Source: Geothrix fuzhouensis (GTDB lineage Bacteria > Acidobacteriota > Holophagae > Holophagales > Holophagaceae). From it: a DNA stretch of 64,000 nt. Each line of letters starts with the position of its first letter. Within the stretch, counting starts at the first letter, position 1. The stretch spans positions 868,001-932,000 of the forward strand of contig NZ_JANHMQ010000001.1 of NCBI RefSeq assembly GCF_024609325.1. The letters are read 5' to 3'. The translations under genes and the position numbers were made by a program. Under the pieces are notes generated by a model, which was given only the letters and a program-made list of their open reading frames with translations, searched no databases and had not been told where the DNA came from. This document shows, piece by piece, positions 7,596 to 16,631 of this stretch.

Positions 7596-8779
7596 CGGAG
7601 AACGAAGGCAAGGGTTTCATCCTGCGTGCGGCGACGGACGGCCCCTGGGCGGGCTGGGCAGGGTCGCGGTTCCTCGAAGAGGGCCTGGCTTCGGTCCACG
7701 CCGCGCCGGGCCGCGCCCTGGCCCGTCTCATGAACCTGGCGGCTCTGCTCCCTGGCGGCTTCGGCCTGATCTGGGACCACCCCCCGGCCTGGATGGAAGC
7801 CCTTCCCGCGGAATCCCGCCAGGGCTGGTGGGAGGCCATCTCCGCCGTCCCTGGTCTGACCTTGCACCTGAGGCCGGAGTTCGCGGCCCAACTCCCCGGA
7901 GGAGCCTTCCGGGGCTGGCTCCATGCCCCGGAAATGCCGGAGGGGCCCCTCGGCGAAACCTGGCGCCAGGGCGTGCTGGGCTGGGTCCCGCAGACTGGCG
8001 CGACGTGGCACCTGCCGGACCTGGGCACCCCCGCCCCCGGCGACGAAGTGCCGCCCGGCTGGCTCTGGGGCGAAGTGGCCCTGCCCCTCGGCGCCCTCTC
8101 CACGCTGGCCTCGGGTGAGGCCCTGATCGCCGCCCTGTCCGAGGCCCAGGGCGCGGCGGAACGGGGCCTGGCCCAGCGCATGTCGGCGGGCGCCTGGGTG
8201 GACCTCCCATTCCTGCGCCGCGCCGCCGGCTGGAGGCTGGCCCTGGTGGGGGGCATCGAGTTCCAGCGGGCCGGCGGGGCTTGGCCTGCGGCCTTTGGCC
8301 AACTGAGGGCCCTGAAGGCCCTGCTCCAGGAGCGGCTGAAGACGCCCATTCACCTGGGCGCCTGCAGCGACCCGCGGATCGCGGCCCTCCTTGGGCGTCA
8401 GGCCTTGCGAGAAGGCCTGCCCTGGCGCGCCAGCCTGCCGCTGCCCCCGGCACCTGGCGCCTTCACCCCCGGACTGGCCGCGGATCCCAGAGATCCCGCG
8501 CCTCTGGAGGCCCGTGCGCTCCAGCCAGCGGCGTGGCCTGACACTCTGGATCACCCACCGACCATCCTGCTGCGCGTACCTGCCGTGCCGCCTGAGGCCG
8601 GTGCCCTGGCGATGCTGGCCCAGATCCAGCCCTCTCCCGCGCTCCGCTGGTTGCCGCCGGATCTGCCGCCGCCATCGCCCTTCGATCCTGATCGTCCCTG
8701 GTCCCTGCCGGCGGCTTTCCCCTTTCCCGCGGATCCCGGGAATGGCGTCCAGCGCGGGCTCTTCGAGGACTTTGACTAA
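7592..8779 (+). CDS. Protein of unknown function coupled to the ThiD-like kinase
   Basis: The 395-residue product starts at a GTG that overlaps the kinase stop (GTGA), so the two are co-translated. I do not recognise a family. It is Pro-, Ala-, Trp- and Leu-rich, without signal peptide, membrane span or cysteine cluster. Notable stretches are EGKGFILRAATDGPWAGWAG at the start, WRLALVGGIEFQRAGG and LKTPIHLGACSDPRIAALLG in the middle, and a proline-rich C-terminus ending in VQRGLFEDFD. The conserved reading frame, codon use and coupling argue for a real gene. Confidence 0.7.
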   Translation: MTENEGKGFILRAATDGPWAGWAGSRFLEEGLASVHAAPGRALARLMNLAALLPGGFGLIWDHPPAWMEALPAESRQGWWEAISAVPGLTLHLRPEFAAQLPGGAFRGWLHAPEMPEGPLGETWRQGVLGWVPQTGATWHLPDLGTPAPGDEVPPGWLWGEVALPLGALSTLASGEALIAALSEAQGAAERGLAQRMSAGAWVDLPFLRRAAGWRLALVGGIEFQRAGGAWPAAFGQLRALKALLQERLKTPIHLGACSDPRIAALLGRQALREGLPWRASLPLPPAPGAFTPGLAADPRDPAPLEARALQPAAWPDTLDHPPTILLRVPAVPPEAGALAMLAQIQPSPALRWLPPDLPPPSPFDPDRPWSLPAAFPFPADPGNGVQRGLFEDFD

Positions 8780-8791
8780 GTCAAAGGTTCT

Positions 8792-8868
8792 CCACCAAGG
8801 ACACGAAGGAACAGACTCGATCTTCCTGTCCTGAGTTGTTCCCTTCGTGTTCTTAGTGGCGCCTTTTT
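8792..8868. repeat. Intergenic imperfect palindrome (accaaggacacgaagg words), terminator-like
   Basis: The left arm 8792-8813 pairs with the right arm 8837-8859 over 22 positions with two mismatches and one extra base, around a 23-base loop. A T run at 8863-8868 follows, so it may end the thiD-like transcript. The arms consist of accaagg/acacgaagg words like those at 53206-53255. Confidence 0.8.
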
Positions 8869-8904
8869 TCTCTTCTGGCTGGTACCGTTGGAGCCGGAGC
8901 AACC

Positions 8905-9894
8905 ATGTCCGCCGAACACCTCGAACAGCGATCCCGGGTCCGCGTCGCCCTCCTGTCCATTTCGGCGGGCATCGTCGTCCTCGGGCTGAAATACCTGTCC
9001 TTCGTGCTTTCGGGCTCGGTGGCCCTGAAGTCGGACGCCATTGAAAGCGTTGTGAACGTGGTGGCCGCCATCTTCGCTTTGGGCGCGGTGGTCTTCGCCG
9101 GCAAGCCCGCTGACAAGGACCATCCTTACGGCCACGGCAAGATCGAGCACTTCAGCGCGGCCTTCGAAGGCGGCCTCATTTCCCTCGCCGCCGCCTTCAT
9201 CCTGTTCGAGGCCGCCAAGGGCCTCATCTACGGCGTGGAACTCAAGAACCTGGGCCTGGGCCTGGCCGTGAATCTGGTGGCTGGTGCCCTCAACGGAATG
9301 CTGGGCTGGTTCCTCCTTACCCAGGGCCGCAAAACGCGCTCGAAGGCCCTGGAAGCGGATGGGCACCACATCCTCTCCGATTTCTGGACCACCGTGGGCA
9401 TCGTCACCGGCCTGTTCGCGGTGAAGCTCACGGGCATCAAGTGGCTCGATCCGGTCATGGCCATGGTCGTGGGCTTGCTGCTGGCCCGCACGGGCTTCCG
9501 GCTGGTGAAGGAATCCTCCCAGGCCCTGCTGGACATGGAGGATCCCGAGGTGCTGGCGAAGGTACTTGCGGCCATGAACCGCGTTCGCACCTGGGACATC
9601 ATCGCAGTCCATGAGATGCGCACTTTCCGCTCGGGCCGCTACACCCATCTGGACGTGCACATGGTGGTGCCCGAGTACTATCCGGTGCGTCTAGCCCACG
9701 ACCTCTGCGAAGGCTTCGGCAAGCGGACGCTGGAAGAGGCCGATATCGAAGGCGAAGTTCATACCCATGTGGATCCCTGCGGGCGCCTTTACTGCGAGCG
9801 CTGTCCAGCGGAAGGTTGCACCATCAGGCAAGCGGCCAAGACTGCTGACGGTGCCTTCATCCTTGAAGAAGCCATCGCCGCCGGGCCTGCCTGA
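8905..9894 (+). CDS. Cation diffusion facilitator (CDF) metal transporter
   Basis: The 329-residue inner-membrane transporter exports divalent metal in exchange for protons. It has the family signatures SGSVALKSDAIESVVNVV in the second membrane helix, DHPYGHGKIEHFSA after it, and ADGHHILSDFWTTVG with the HxxxD metal site in helix five. A cytoplasmic domain follows from about residue 205. The tail is unusual: Cys-292, -297, -300 and -305 lie in HTHVDPCGRLYCERCPAEGC, a compact four-Cys cluster beyond the normal fold. Which metal it moves (Zn, Fe, Mn, Co) is not decided by the sequence. Confidence 0.92.
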   Translation: MSAEHLEQRSRVRVALLSISAGIVVLGLKYLSFVLSGSVALKSDAIESVVNVVAAIFALGAVVFAGKPADKDHPYGHGKIEHFSAAFEGGLISLAAAFILFEAAKGLIYGVELKNLGLGLAVNLVAGALNGMLGWFLLTQGRKTRSKALEADGHHILSDFWTTVGIVTGLFAVKLTGIKWLDPVMAMVVGLLLARTGFRLVKESSQALLDMEDPEVLAKVLAAMNRVRTWDIIAVHEMRTFRSGRYTHLDVHMVVPEYYPVRLAHDLCEGFGKRTLEEADIEGEVHTHVDPCGRLYCERCPAEGCTIRQAAKTADGAFILEEAIAAGPA

Positions 9895-9933
9895 GCTTCG
9901 CTACCCTCGTTCCATCATCGCCATGAGGCCCCC

Positions 9934-11406
9934 ATGCCCGAGCCCCTGCTGATCGCCAAAGGCACATCCGAACTTGTCCTGCTGCCTCGCATGGCCAATC
10001 GCCACGGGCTGGTAGCTGGCGCCACCGGCACGGGCAAGACCGTGACGCTGCGCACTATGGCCGAGCGGTTCTCGGCCATCGGCGTGCCGGTCTTCCTGGC
10101 GGATGTGAAGGGCGACCTGCCCGGCGTCTGCAAGCCCGGCGGCGACAACCCGAAAGTGGTCGAGCGCGTCGACCAGCTGAAGCTCGAAGGCTTCGAGTAC
10201 AAGGGCTATCCCGTGGCCTTCTGGGATCTCTACGGCCAGCAGGGTCATCCGGTCCGCACCACCATCAGCGACATGGGGCCCCTGCTCTTCTCGCGGCTGC
10301 TGAATCTGAACGATACCCAGGGCGGCGTGCTGAATCTGGTGTTCAAGATCGCCGACGACAACGGCCTGCTGCTGCTGGACCTCAAGGACCTGCGCAGCAT
10401 GCTCCAGTTCGTGGGTGATCACGCCGCCGAGTTCAAGACCCAGTACGGCAATGTCTCCGCCGCCAGCATCGGCGCCATCCAGCGCGGCCTGCTAGAGCTG
10501 GAGAGCCAGGGCGCCGAGGCCTTCTTCGGTGAACCGGCACTCGATCTCGACGACCTCATGCAGACCGATGCCAAGGGACGCGGCGTCATCAACATCCTGG
10601 CGGCGGACAAGCTCATCAACGCCCCCAAGCTCTACGCCACCTTCCTCCTCTGGCTGCTGTCAGAACTTTTCGAGCGGCTGCCCGAAGTGGGTGATCCCGA
10701 AAAACCCAAGCTGGCCTTTTTCTTCGACGAGGCCCACCTGCTCTTCAACGACGCGCCAGACGCCCTGCTGGACAAGATCGAGCAGGTGGTGCGCCTGGTG
10801 CGTTCCAAGGGTGTGGGCGTCTATTTCGTGAGCCAGAATCCGCTCGATATTCCCGAGAAGGTGCTGGGCCAGCTGGGCAACCGGGTGCAGCATGCCCTCC
10901 GCGCCTTCACCCCCCGCGACCAGAAAGCCGTGAAGGCCGCCGCCGAGACCTTCCGCGTCAATCCCGGCCTCGACGTGGCCGCGGCCATCACCGAGCTGGC
11001 CGTGGGTGAGGCGCTGGTATCCCTCCTGGATGAGAAGGGCCGTCCCACCGTTGTCGAGCGCGCCTTCGTCTGCCCGCCCGAAAGTCAGCTGTCACCCATC
11101 ACACCCGAGGAGCGGCAGCAGGTCATCAAGACCTCCCTGCTGGCCGGACACTATGAGCAGGCCGTGGACCGGGAGAGTGCCTTCGAGAAGCTGAAGGCCC
11201 GCGCCGAGGTGGCCATGCAGCAGGAGGCGGCCGAGGCCCAGGCCAAGGCGGAGGCCAAGGCCAACAAGGAACCCGCCCGCCGCTCCGACACCATGGTCGA
11301 GGCCTTCGGCAAGAGCGTCATTCGCGCCGCCGGCAGCTCCATCGGCCGCCAGATCATCCGTGGCGTCATGGGCTCCATCTTCGGCGGCGGCGGACGGCGG
11401 CGCTGA
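9934..11406 (+). CDS. HerA-like ATPase (DUF853 family)
   Basis: The 490-residue cytoplasmic ATPase has Walker [19 protein letters not shown] at about residues 29-46, Walker [14 protein letters not shown] near residue 255, and the downstream sensor stretch [16 protein letters not shown]. These are features of the DUF853/YjgR branch of HerA/FtsK-type P-loop proteins. The C-terminus is Ala/Glu/Lys-rich and ends in a Gly/Arg tail. NurA or DNA-repair partners are not nearby, so the cellular role is open. It is preceded by a short gap after the CDF gene and ends in a palindrome facing the dus gene. Confidence 0.9.
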   Translation: MPEPLLIAKGTSELVLLPRMANRHGLVAGATGTGKTVTLRTMAERFSAIGVPVFLADVKGDLPGVCKPGGDNPKVVERVDQLKLEGFEYKGYPVAFWDLYGQQGHPVRTTISDMGPLLFSRLLNLNDTQGGVLNLVFKIADDNGLLLLDLKDLRSMLQFVGDHAAEFKTQYGNVSAASIGAIQRGLLELESQGAEAFFGEPALDLDDLMQTDAKGRGVINILAADKLINAPKLYATFLLWLLSELFERLPEVGDPEKPKLAFFFDEAHLLFNDAPDALLDKIEQVVRLVRSKGVGVYFVSQNPLDIPEKVLGQLGNRVQHALRAFTPRDQKAVKAAAETFRVNPGLDVAAAITELAVGEALVSLLDEKGRPTVVERAFVCPPESQLSPITPEERQQVIKTSLLAGHYEQAVDRESAFEKLKARAEVAMQQEAAEAQAKAEAKANKEPARRSDTMVEAFGKSVIRAAGSSIGRQIIRGVMGSIFGGGGRRR

Positions 11407-11438
11407 TCATCAGGCCCTTCCATCACCTTAGGAAATCA

Positions 11439-11529
11439 GGAACACAGAGTTCACAGAAGCCCACAGAGGCCACAGAGAATTGCTGCTTTTCTCTGTGCCT
11501 CCTGTGGTGCTCTGCGTCCTCTGTGTTCC
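11439..11529. repeat. Intergenic imperfect palindrome (cacagag words), 41-base arms
   Basis: Arms 11439-11479 and 11489-11529 are each 41 bases around a 9-base loop, and both are built from repeated cacagag units. It fills most of the gap between the convergent HerA-like and dus genes and could act as a two-way terminator. Confidence 0.85.
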
Positions 11530-11550
11530 GCTTTTCCGATGAACCAATGG

Positions 11551-12531
11551 TCAGGCCGCGGCGTGCCTCAGGGCGTCGATGGCGGCCATGAGGGCCTGGG
11601 GATCACTGGCGGCGTGGAGGTTCTGGCGGAAGCCGTGGCCGCCAGGCACGCCCTTGGTGAACCAGGCACCGATCTTCTTGATCTTATGCAGGGCCTCGCG
11701 GGGCTCCAACAGATCGAGCAGGATCTGGAAGAGCCGCAGGGTGGCGTCGATGCGCATCTCCGTCGTCACGACGAACTCCGGCTCCAGGATCTGGCGGAAG
11801 AGGAAGGGGTTGTAGAGCGCCCCACGACCGATCATCACGGCGGCACAGCCGGTCTCCTCGACCATCCGGAAAGCATCGGCGGCGGCGTTCACGTCCCCGT
11901 TGCCGATGATGGGATACGCGGTGCCCGCCTCCACGGCCCGGGCGATGATGCTCCAGTCCGCATGGCCCTCGTACTGCTGTGCGCGGGTGCGCGGGTGGAT
12001 GGCCAAGGCCTGTACACCCACGGCCTCGAACATGCGCAGGAAGTCCAGGAACTCACCCCGCTCCTTCTGCGAAGCGTCCCAGCCGGCCCGCATCTTCACG
12101 GTCACGGGCACCTGCACGGCCTTCACCATGGCCGTGACGCAGCGCTCCGCCAGGCGGATGTCCTTGAGCAGCGCTGAGCCCGCCCCGCCCTTAGTCACAT
12201 TGCTGGCCGGGCAGCCCATGTTCAGGTCCACCAAGTCGGCACCCGCGGCTTCGCATAACGCCGCCCCCTCCGCCAGGGCCTCGGGACGACCGCCGGAAAT
12301 CTGCATGGAGAGCGGCCGCTCGCCCGTCGCCGCCATCATCTTCTCCGCCTTCACGGCATGCCGGATCAGCGCCTCGCTGCTGATCATCTCCGACACCGTG
12401 AGCCCAACTCCGCCGATCTCCCGGATGAACTTCCGGAAGGGCTGGTCGGTGATCTCGTGCAGCGGCGCCATGACGAGGCGGTTGGGCACCTCGATATCGC
12501 GGATGTGGAATGGGCTGTGAGGAAAGGTCAT
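11551..12531 (-). CDS. dus: tRNA-dihydrouridine synthase (DusB-like)
   Basis: This FMN enzyme of 326 residues reduces uridines in tRNA D-loops. The start at 12531 gives MTFPHSPFHIRDIEVPNRLV. Motifs are APLHEITDQPFRKFIRE, the catalytic cysteine in LNMGCPASNVTKGGAGSAL, MRAGWD, HPRTRAQQYEGHADWS (tRNA/FMN contact) and IGRGALYNPFLFRQI. The type is closest to DusB, though DusA/B/C assignment without comparison is uncertain. It follows rho on the same strand after about 160 bases with no obvious terminator. Confidence 0.93.
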   Translation of the reverse strand: MTFPHSPFHIRDIEVPNRLVMAPLHEITDQPFRKFIREIGGVGLTVSEMISSEALIRHAVKAEKMMAATGERPLSMQISGGRPEALAEGAALCEAAGADLVDLNMGCPASNVTKGGAGSALLKDIRLAERCVTAMVKAVQVPVTVKMRAGWDASQKERGEFLDFLRMFEAVGVQALAIHPRTRAQQYEGHADWSIIARAVEAGTAYPIIGNGDVNAAADAFRMVEETGCAAVMIGRGALYNPFLFRQILEPEFVVTTEMRIDATLRLFQILLDLLEPREALHKIKKIGAWFTKGVPGGHGFRQNLHAASDPQALMAAIDALRHAAA

Positions 12532-12690
12532 GGTTTGTCCGACCTTCCAGTGTAGCGAGGGCTCCGAATTTGACCTGCGGCCATATTCAGGGCAAGAGAG
12601 GCTGGGCCTCCCAAAAGGCATGTGGCCTTCTGGAAACGCAAAGCGGTGCACACCTCGACATCCGACGCAGCCGGATTCCGGGCAGGGTCA

Positions 12691-13983
12691 CTACCTGCGG
12701 GGCGGCGGTTCCTGGAGATTGGCCAGGAACTCATCGTTCGTCTTGGCCTTGCCCAGGCGATCAACCAACAACTCCATGCTCTCGCTGGGGCCGCTGGCGC
12801 TGAGGATCTTGCGGAGCACCCAGATCTTGGCGAGCTTGGCGGCGTCGATGAGCAGATCTTCCTTGCGGGTGCCGGATTTCTGGATGTCCATGGCAGGGAA
12901 GATGCGCTTGTCGCTGAGCTTGCGGTCCAGCACGATCTCGCTGTTGCCGGTGCCCTTGAACTCCTCGAAGATCACGTCGTCCATGCGGCTGCCGGTCTCG
13001 ATGAGGGCCGTGGCGATGATGGTGAGGCTGCCGCCGGCCTCGATGTTGCGGGCCGCGCCGAAGAACCGCTTCGGTCTTTGTAATGCATTGGAGTCCACGC
13101 CGCCGGACAGCACCTTGCCACTGGGGGGCACCACCGTGTTGTAGGCCCGGCCCAGGCGCGTGATGGAATCCAGCAGGATCACCACGTCCTTCTTGTGCTC
13201 CACGAGCCGCTTGGCCTTCTCGATGACCATCTCGGCCACCTGGACGTGGCGGGTGGCGGGCTCGTCGAAGGTGCTTGAGACCACCTCGCCCTTCACGCTG
13301 CGCTCCATGTCCGTCACTTCCTCAGGCCGCTCGTCGATGAGCAGGACGATGAGGAAGACCTCGGGATGGTTGGCGGTGATGGAGTTGGCGATGTTCTGCA
13401 GCAGGACGGTCTTGCCCGTGCGCGGTGGGGCCACGATCAGGGCGCGCTGGCCCTTGCCCAGGGGCGTCATCAGATCCATGACGCGGGTGCTCAGCTCCTG
13501 GGGATCCCGCTCCATGCGGAGGTGGTGCTTCGGATACAACGGCACCAGGTCATCGAAATGCAGGCGCTCCTTGGCGGTCATCGGTGGATCGAAATTCACC
13601 GCGTCCACCCGCAGCATGGCGAAAAACTTCTCGCCCTCCTTCGGCGCGCGGATCATGCCGGAGAGCGTGTCCCCGGTGCGCAGGTTGAATTTGCGGATCT
13701 GGCTGGGCGAAATGTAGATGTCCTCAGGGCCTGCAAGGTAGTTCTGATCGGGGCTGCGGAGGAAGCCGAAGCCCTCGGGCAGCACTTCCAGCACGCCCTC
13801 GGCGAAGAACTGGCCCTCGCGTTCGGCCTGGGCCTGGAGCACCCGGAACACCAGCTCTTGCTTGCGCATGGAGAGCGGGTTTTCGATCTCCAGCTCTTTC
13901 GCCAACTCGGCCAGTTTGCCGATGGACAGCTCCTTGAGCTCTTGCAGGCTCAAGATGACGGGAGACTGAGTAGGGGTGGCCAT
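12691..13983 (-). CDS. rho: Transcription termination factor Rho
   Basis: Hexameric RNA helicase of 430 residues, the normal length for a Rho without an insertion. The N-terminal Rho_N region ([20 protein letters not shown]) is followed by the RNA-binding cold-shock-like domain with [20 protein letters not shown]. The motor has Walker [32 protein letters not shown] and Walker [21 protein letters not shown] (which includes the Q-loop side). No acidic or basic insertion is present. Confidence 0.97.
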   Translation of the reverse strand: MATPTQSPVILSLQELKELSIGKLAELAKELEIENPLSMRKQELVFRVLQAQAEREGQFFAEGVLEVLPEGFGFLRSPDQNYLAGPEDIYISPSQIRKFNLRTGDTLSGMIRAPKEGEKFFAMLRVDAVNFDPPMTAKERLHFDDLVPLYPKHHLRMERDPQELSTRVMDLMTPLGKGQRALIVAPPRTGKTVLLQNIANSITANHPEVFLIVLLIDERPEEVTDMERSVKGEVVSSTFDEPATRHVQVAEMVIEKAKRLVEHKKDVVILLDSITRLGRAYNTVVPPSGKVLSGGVDSNALQRPKRFFGAARNIEAGGSLTIIATALIETGSRMDDVIFEEFKGTGNSEIVLDRKLSDKRIFPAMDIQKSGTRKEDLLIDAAKLAKIWVLRKILSASGPSESMELLVDRLGKAKTNDEFLANLQEPPPRR

Positions 13984-14050
13984 AGGTCACCTCAGGGGCA
14001 GGGCGAGTCGGAAGTGGCTCGGGGAAGGTTTTATGGTAGGCCAGATTACC

Positions 14051-14884
14051 CTATCCGCCAAACCCAACATCGTCTTTATCCATGAATCGATGAATCCGGG
14101 CAACGAATCCTTTGGGATCCTCCACAGGGTAGGCATGCCCGATGCCCGGGACAATCTCGAAGCGGCTACGGGTTATACGCCGGGCGGTGTCCAGGCATTT
14201 CCAAGGGGGTGTCAGGAGATCCTCGGCGCCGGAGAGCACCAACACAGTCTCCTGAATGAGACTCAGCCGCTCTCGAATATCCCAGCCCAGGATCCCCCGG
14301 ATCTGATGCAGGTTGCCGTGCAAAGGACGACCAGCACCCGTCACCACCTGGTGGTAGGCGCGAAGCACCCCATGGCGGGCTTCCAGGAAGGCATCGCCCC
14401 AAAGGAAAGGGGCCACGGCGTCAAACTGCATGAGGGGACCGCCCACCTCCAGGCAATGCGCCCAATGCTCCGTCTTGAGGGCCATGGCGAAGTCGATGTG
14501 GGGCATGGCGCTGGTGAGGACCGCACCTGCGAAGGTGCCGGGATAGGTGGTCAGCAGCTCCAGGCTCATGGCGCTGCCGTTGGACAGGCCCAGCAGCCAT
14601 GGGCGTTCCACGCCCAGGATGCCGAACAGCTCCCAGGCCTCCTGGGCCAGGAGGGCCGTGGGATAGGGGCCATCTTCGGGCGCGTCGGATCTGCCCTGCC
14701 CCCGGCTGTCGAAGGTGAGGATGCGGTAGCGACCCGTCAGGCCAGGCAGCACGCCAGCCCACATGGTGGTGTCCGAGAGCAGTCCGTTCAGCAGCACCAA
14801 CCAGGGGCCGTCCGGGTTCCCCTGCACGCGAAAGTGCAGCTTCACGCCCGAGCGCAGGGTCGCGAAGGTGGGCTGTGGCTTCAT
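14051..14884 (-). CDS. Alpha/beta hydrolase
   Basis: The 277-residue enzyme starts at the ATG at 14884, overlapping the sixA stop (ATGA). The nucleophile is Ser in LLGLSNGSAMSLEL, the acid is in LSGAEDLLTPPWK and the histidine is in GIGHAYPVEDP. The oxyanion side is LLNGLLSDTTMW. The arrangement resembles 3-oxoadipate enol-lactonase and BioH-type esterases, but the substrate is not evident. A longer upstream reading in the same frame runs antisense-like through sixA and is not used. Confidence 0.87.
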   Translation of the reverse strand: MKPQPTFATLRSGVKLHFRVQGNPDGPWLVLLNGLLSDTTMWAGVLPGLTGRYRILTFDSRGQGRSDAPEDGPYPTALLAQEAWELFGILGVERPWLLGLSNGSAMSLELLTTYPGTFAGAVLTSAMPHIDFAMALKTEHWAHCLEVGGPLMQFDAVAPFLWGDAFLEARHGVLRAYHQVVTGAGRPLHGNLHQIRGILGWDIRERLSLIQETVLVLSGAEDLLTPPWKCLDTARRITRSRFEIVPGIGHAYPVEDPKGFVARIHRFMDKDDVGFGG

Positions 14885-15357
14885 GCTCCGTGCCTCAGTT
14901 CGGAGGGCTGGTACTGCCGCTCGAACCGCCAGGCGCCGCCCTCCCATCGAATGACGGTACAGCTGGCCTTCTTCACTTCGAGGTTGCGGCCCGTGAGGTG
15001 GAAGATCAGCTCGCCGAGGAAAGGCTGGTGGCTGACGATGGCCAGGACACCATCCGCTTCTGCGGCGAGCCCGCGCAACCAGAGGTCCGCCAGGGGAACC
15101 CGGCCTTCCGGCAACACCATCAGGGAGGTCTCCATGGGGAAGGCTCCGGCGGCTTCCTGAAGGCAGACCATGGTTTCCATGGCACGCCGATAGGGGCTGC
15201 TGTAGCCCCGGGTGGGGAGGCGGCCCCCGGCCACGAGGCCCTTCATGGCCGCGCGGGTTTTCGTCCAGCCCTCTCGGGTGAGGGCGCGGTCCGCATCCTG
15301 TTGGCCAGGCCGGGGGTCCTCGGCGATGCCATGGCGGATGAGGAGCAGGGTTGTCAC
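14881..15357 (-). CDS. sixA: SixA-like histidine phosphatase
   Basis: The 158-residue protein begins MTTLLLIRHGIAEDPRPGQQ, with the catalytic RHG histidine at residue 9 or so. It has SSPYRRAMETMVCLQEAAG and the second catalytic histidine in VLAIVSHQPFLGEL. SixA enzymes remove phosphate from phosphohistidine in phosphorelay or PTS proteins. It shares four bases with the downstream hydrolase gene. No histidine-containing phosphotransfer gene is adjacent, so the target is unknown. Confidence 0.86.
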   Translation of the reverse strand: MTTLLLIRHGIAEDPRPGQQDADRALTREGWTKTRAAMKGLVAGGRLPTRGYSSPYRRAMETMVCLQEAAGAFPMETSLMVLPEGRVPLADLWLRGLAAEADGVLAIVSHQPFLGELIFHLTGRNLEVKKASCTVIRWEGGAWRFERQYQPSELRHGA

Positions 15358-15431
15358 GCGGCACCTCCGGGCTTCGGCTTCGCCACTGTGGCTCTTCGCT
15401 CCTGCTTCGTGCTCATGCCACGATCTTACCG

Positions 15432-16484
15432 CTACCGTGAGGCTTTCCAGGCCAGCCGTGCTTCGCGCCGCCGATGCGCAGCCAGGTAGCGGGCATCCTC
15501 AGCGTAGGTGGTGGGATAGATGGGCGGTACCGGCTGGGGGCGCAGCTCGTCATCCACGTTGGTGAAGGTGAAGACACAGCTGTTGGAAAGGTTCGTCTGA
15601 GTCCGGTCGCGGCTCACGCGGATGATGTCGGTCTCGACACAGACGCTGGTGTTCCCGGAGTAGACGGCCCGGCTGAGAAGCTGCAGCTTGTCGCCCATCC
15701 GCACAGGCTGGACGAAATTGATGCGGTTCACGGCCACGATCACGGGCCGATGGGGGGCCACCTGCTCGGCGCAGATGGAGGACTGTTCATAGGCCTGGCG
15801 AATCAGGTGCCCACCGAAGATCTTGGTAGGAACGTTCTCGTGCTCCGGATAGGTGCGCTCCCATCCGCTGGTGACGCAATCCCCAGCCATCAGTCCCCGG
15901 AAGTCGGGCTCGTCCTGGGCCGCGTGGAGGGACGCCAGCAGGGCGTATTCCTCGCGGCTGGGAGGTTCCTGGGCCTGGTGCAGCTGCGGGCGGTAGTGTT
16001 CCCGCCGCGCGATGGCCCGCTCCCAGCGCCGCACCGCCAGGGCATCGTCACGCTCGAAGGCGGGCAGGACCAGGCTTTCCGCCCCGGCCCCCGTGGTACT
16101 GCGGGCCACCATGGTGAAGTAGCAGGAAGCGATGTGCGCGCCTGGGCTGCCCCCGGGATCCGCGGCCTGCTCGACGCGGATGCCCACCTCCAGGCTGGTG
16201 CGGCCCACGAAATTGATCCGGGCGCGGAACACCAGGTCGCGGCGGACGTCTGCGGCGTGGCGCACGTAGATGGTGTCGATGGCCGCCGTCACCACCCGGG
16301 CTTTGGGATGAACTCCCCGCACGTACTCGAGCGCGCATTCCTCCGCGAGCTTGTCGAGGACTTCAAGGATCAGGCCGAAGCGCACGTTGGCCGGGAGGTC
16401 CTCGTCCAACAGCATGTAGCGCCGCCGCAAAGAGGGATCGGAGCCAAGGGGGAGCGTGAGGATGCGATCTTCGGGGAGAGCCAT
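15432..16484 (-). CDS. Acyl-CoA thioesterase with two hotdog domains
   Basis: The 350-residue protein starts at 16484 (MALPEDRILTLPLGSDPSLR). Two hotdog halves are visible. The first, about residues 40-160, has ARVVTAAIDTIYVRHAAD and VGRTSLEVGIRVEQ. The second, about residues 195-330, has PTKIFGGHLIRQAYEQSS, VIVAVNRINFVQPVRMGD and GNTSVCVETDIIRV. This is the layout of ACOT9/BFIT-type acyl-CoA thioesterases, which hydrolyse acyl-CoA to free acid and CoA. It diverges from the helicase gene. Confidence 0.87.
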   Translation of the reverse strand: MALPEDRILTLPLGSDPSLRRRYMLLDEDLPANVRFGLILEVLDKLAEECALEYVRGVHPKARVVTAAIDTIYVRHAADVRRDLVFRARINFVGRTSLEVGIRVEQAADPGGSPGAHIASCYFTMVARSTTGAGAESLVLPAFERDDALAVRRWERAIARREHYRPQLHQAQEPPSREEYALLASLHAAQDEPDFRGLMAGDCVTSGWERTYPEHENVPTKIFGGHLIRQAYEQSSICAEQVAPHRPVIVAVNRINFVQPVRMGDKLQLLSRAVYSGNTSVCVETDIIRVSRDRTQTNLSNSCVFTFTNVDDELRPQPVPPIYPTTYAEDARYLAAHRRREARLAWKASR

Positions 16485-16631
16485 GGACCAGTATGCCCGA
16501 GCCGTGATTCTCCCTGGAATATCAAGGCGTTTCGTGGGATGCTGATCGTTTGGGCCCCTCCCGGCTGGCGCTGTTCGCCAACAGAGATTGCCATTCGGCA
16601 CACTCGCGCAGGGATAGCCCCGGGAGACATC

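Noticed and set aside
15474-16631. Long open extension in front of the helicase, giving a 922-residue reading
   Set aside because: It is antisense to the thioesterase gene, has no helicase or RBS features, and a good GTG start with GGGAGA exists at 16632.
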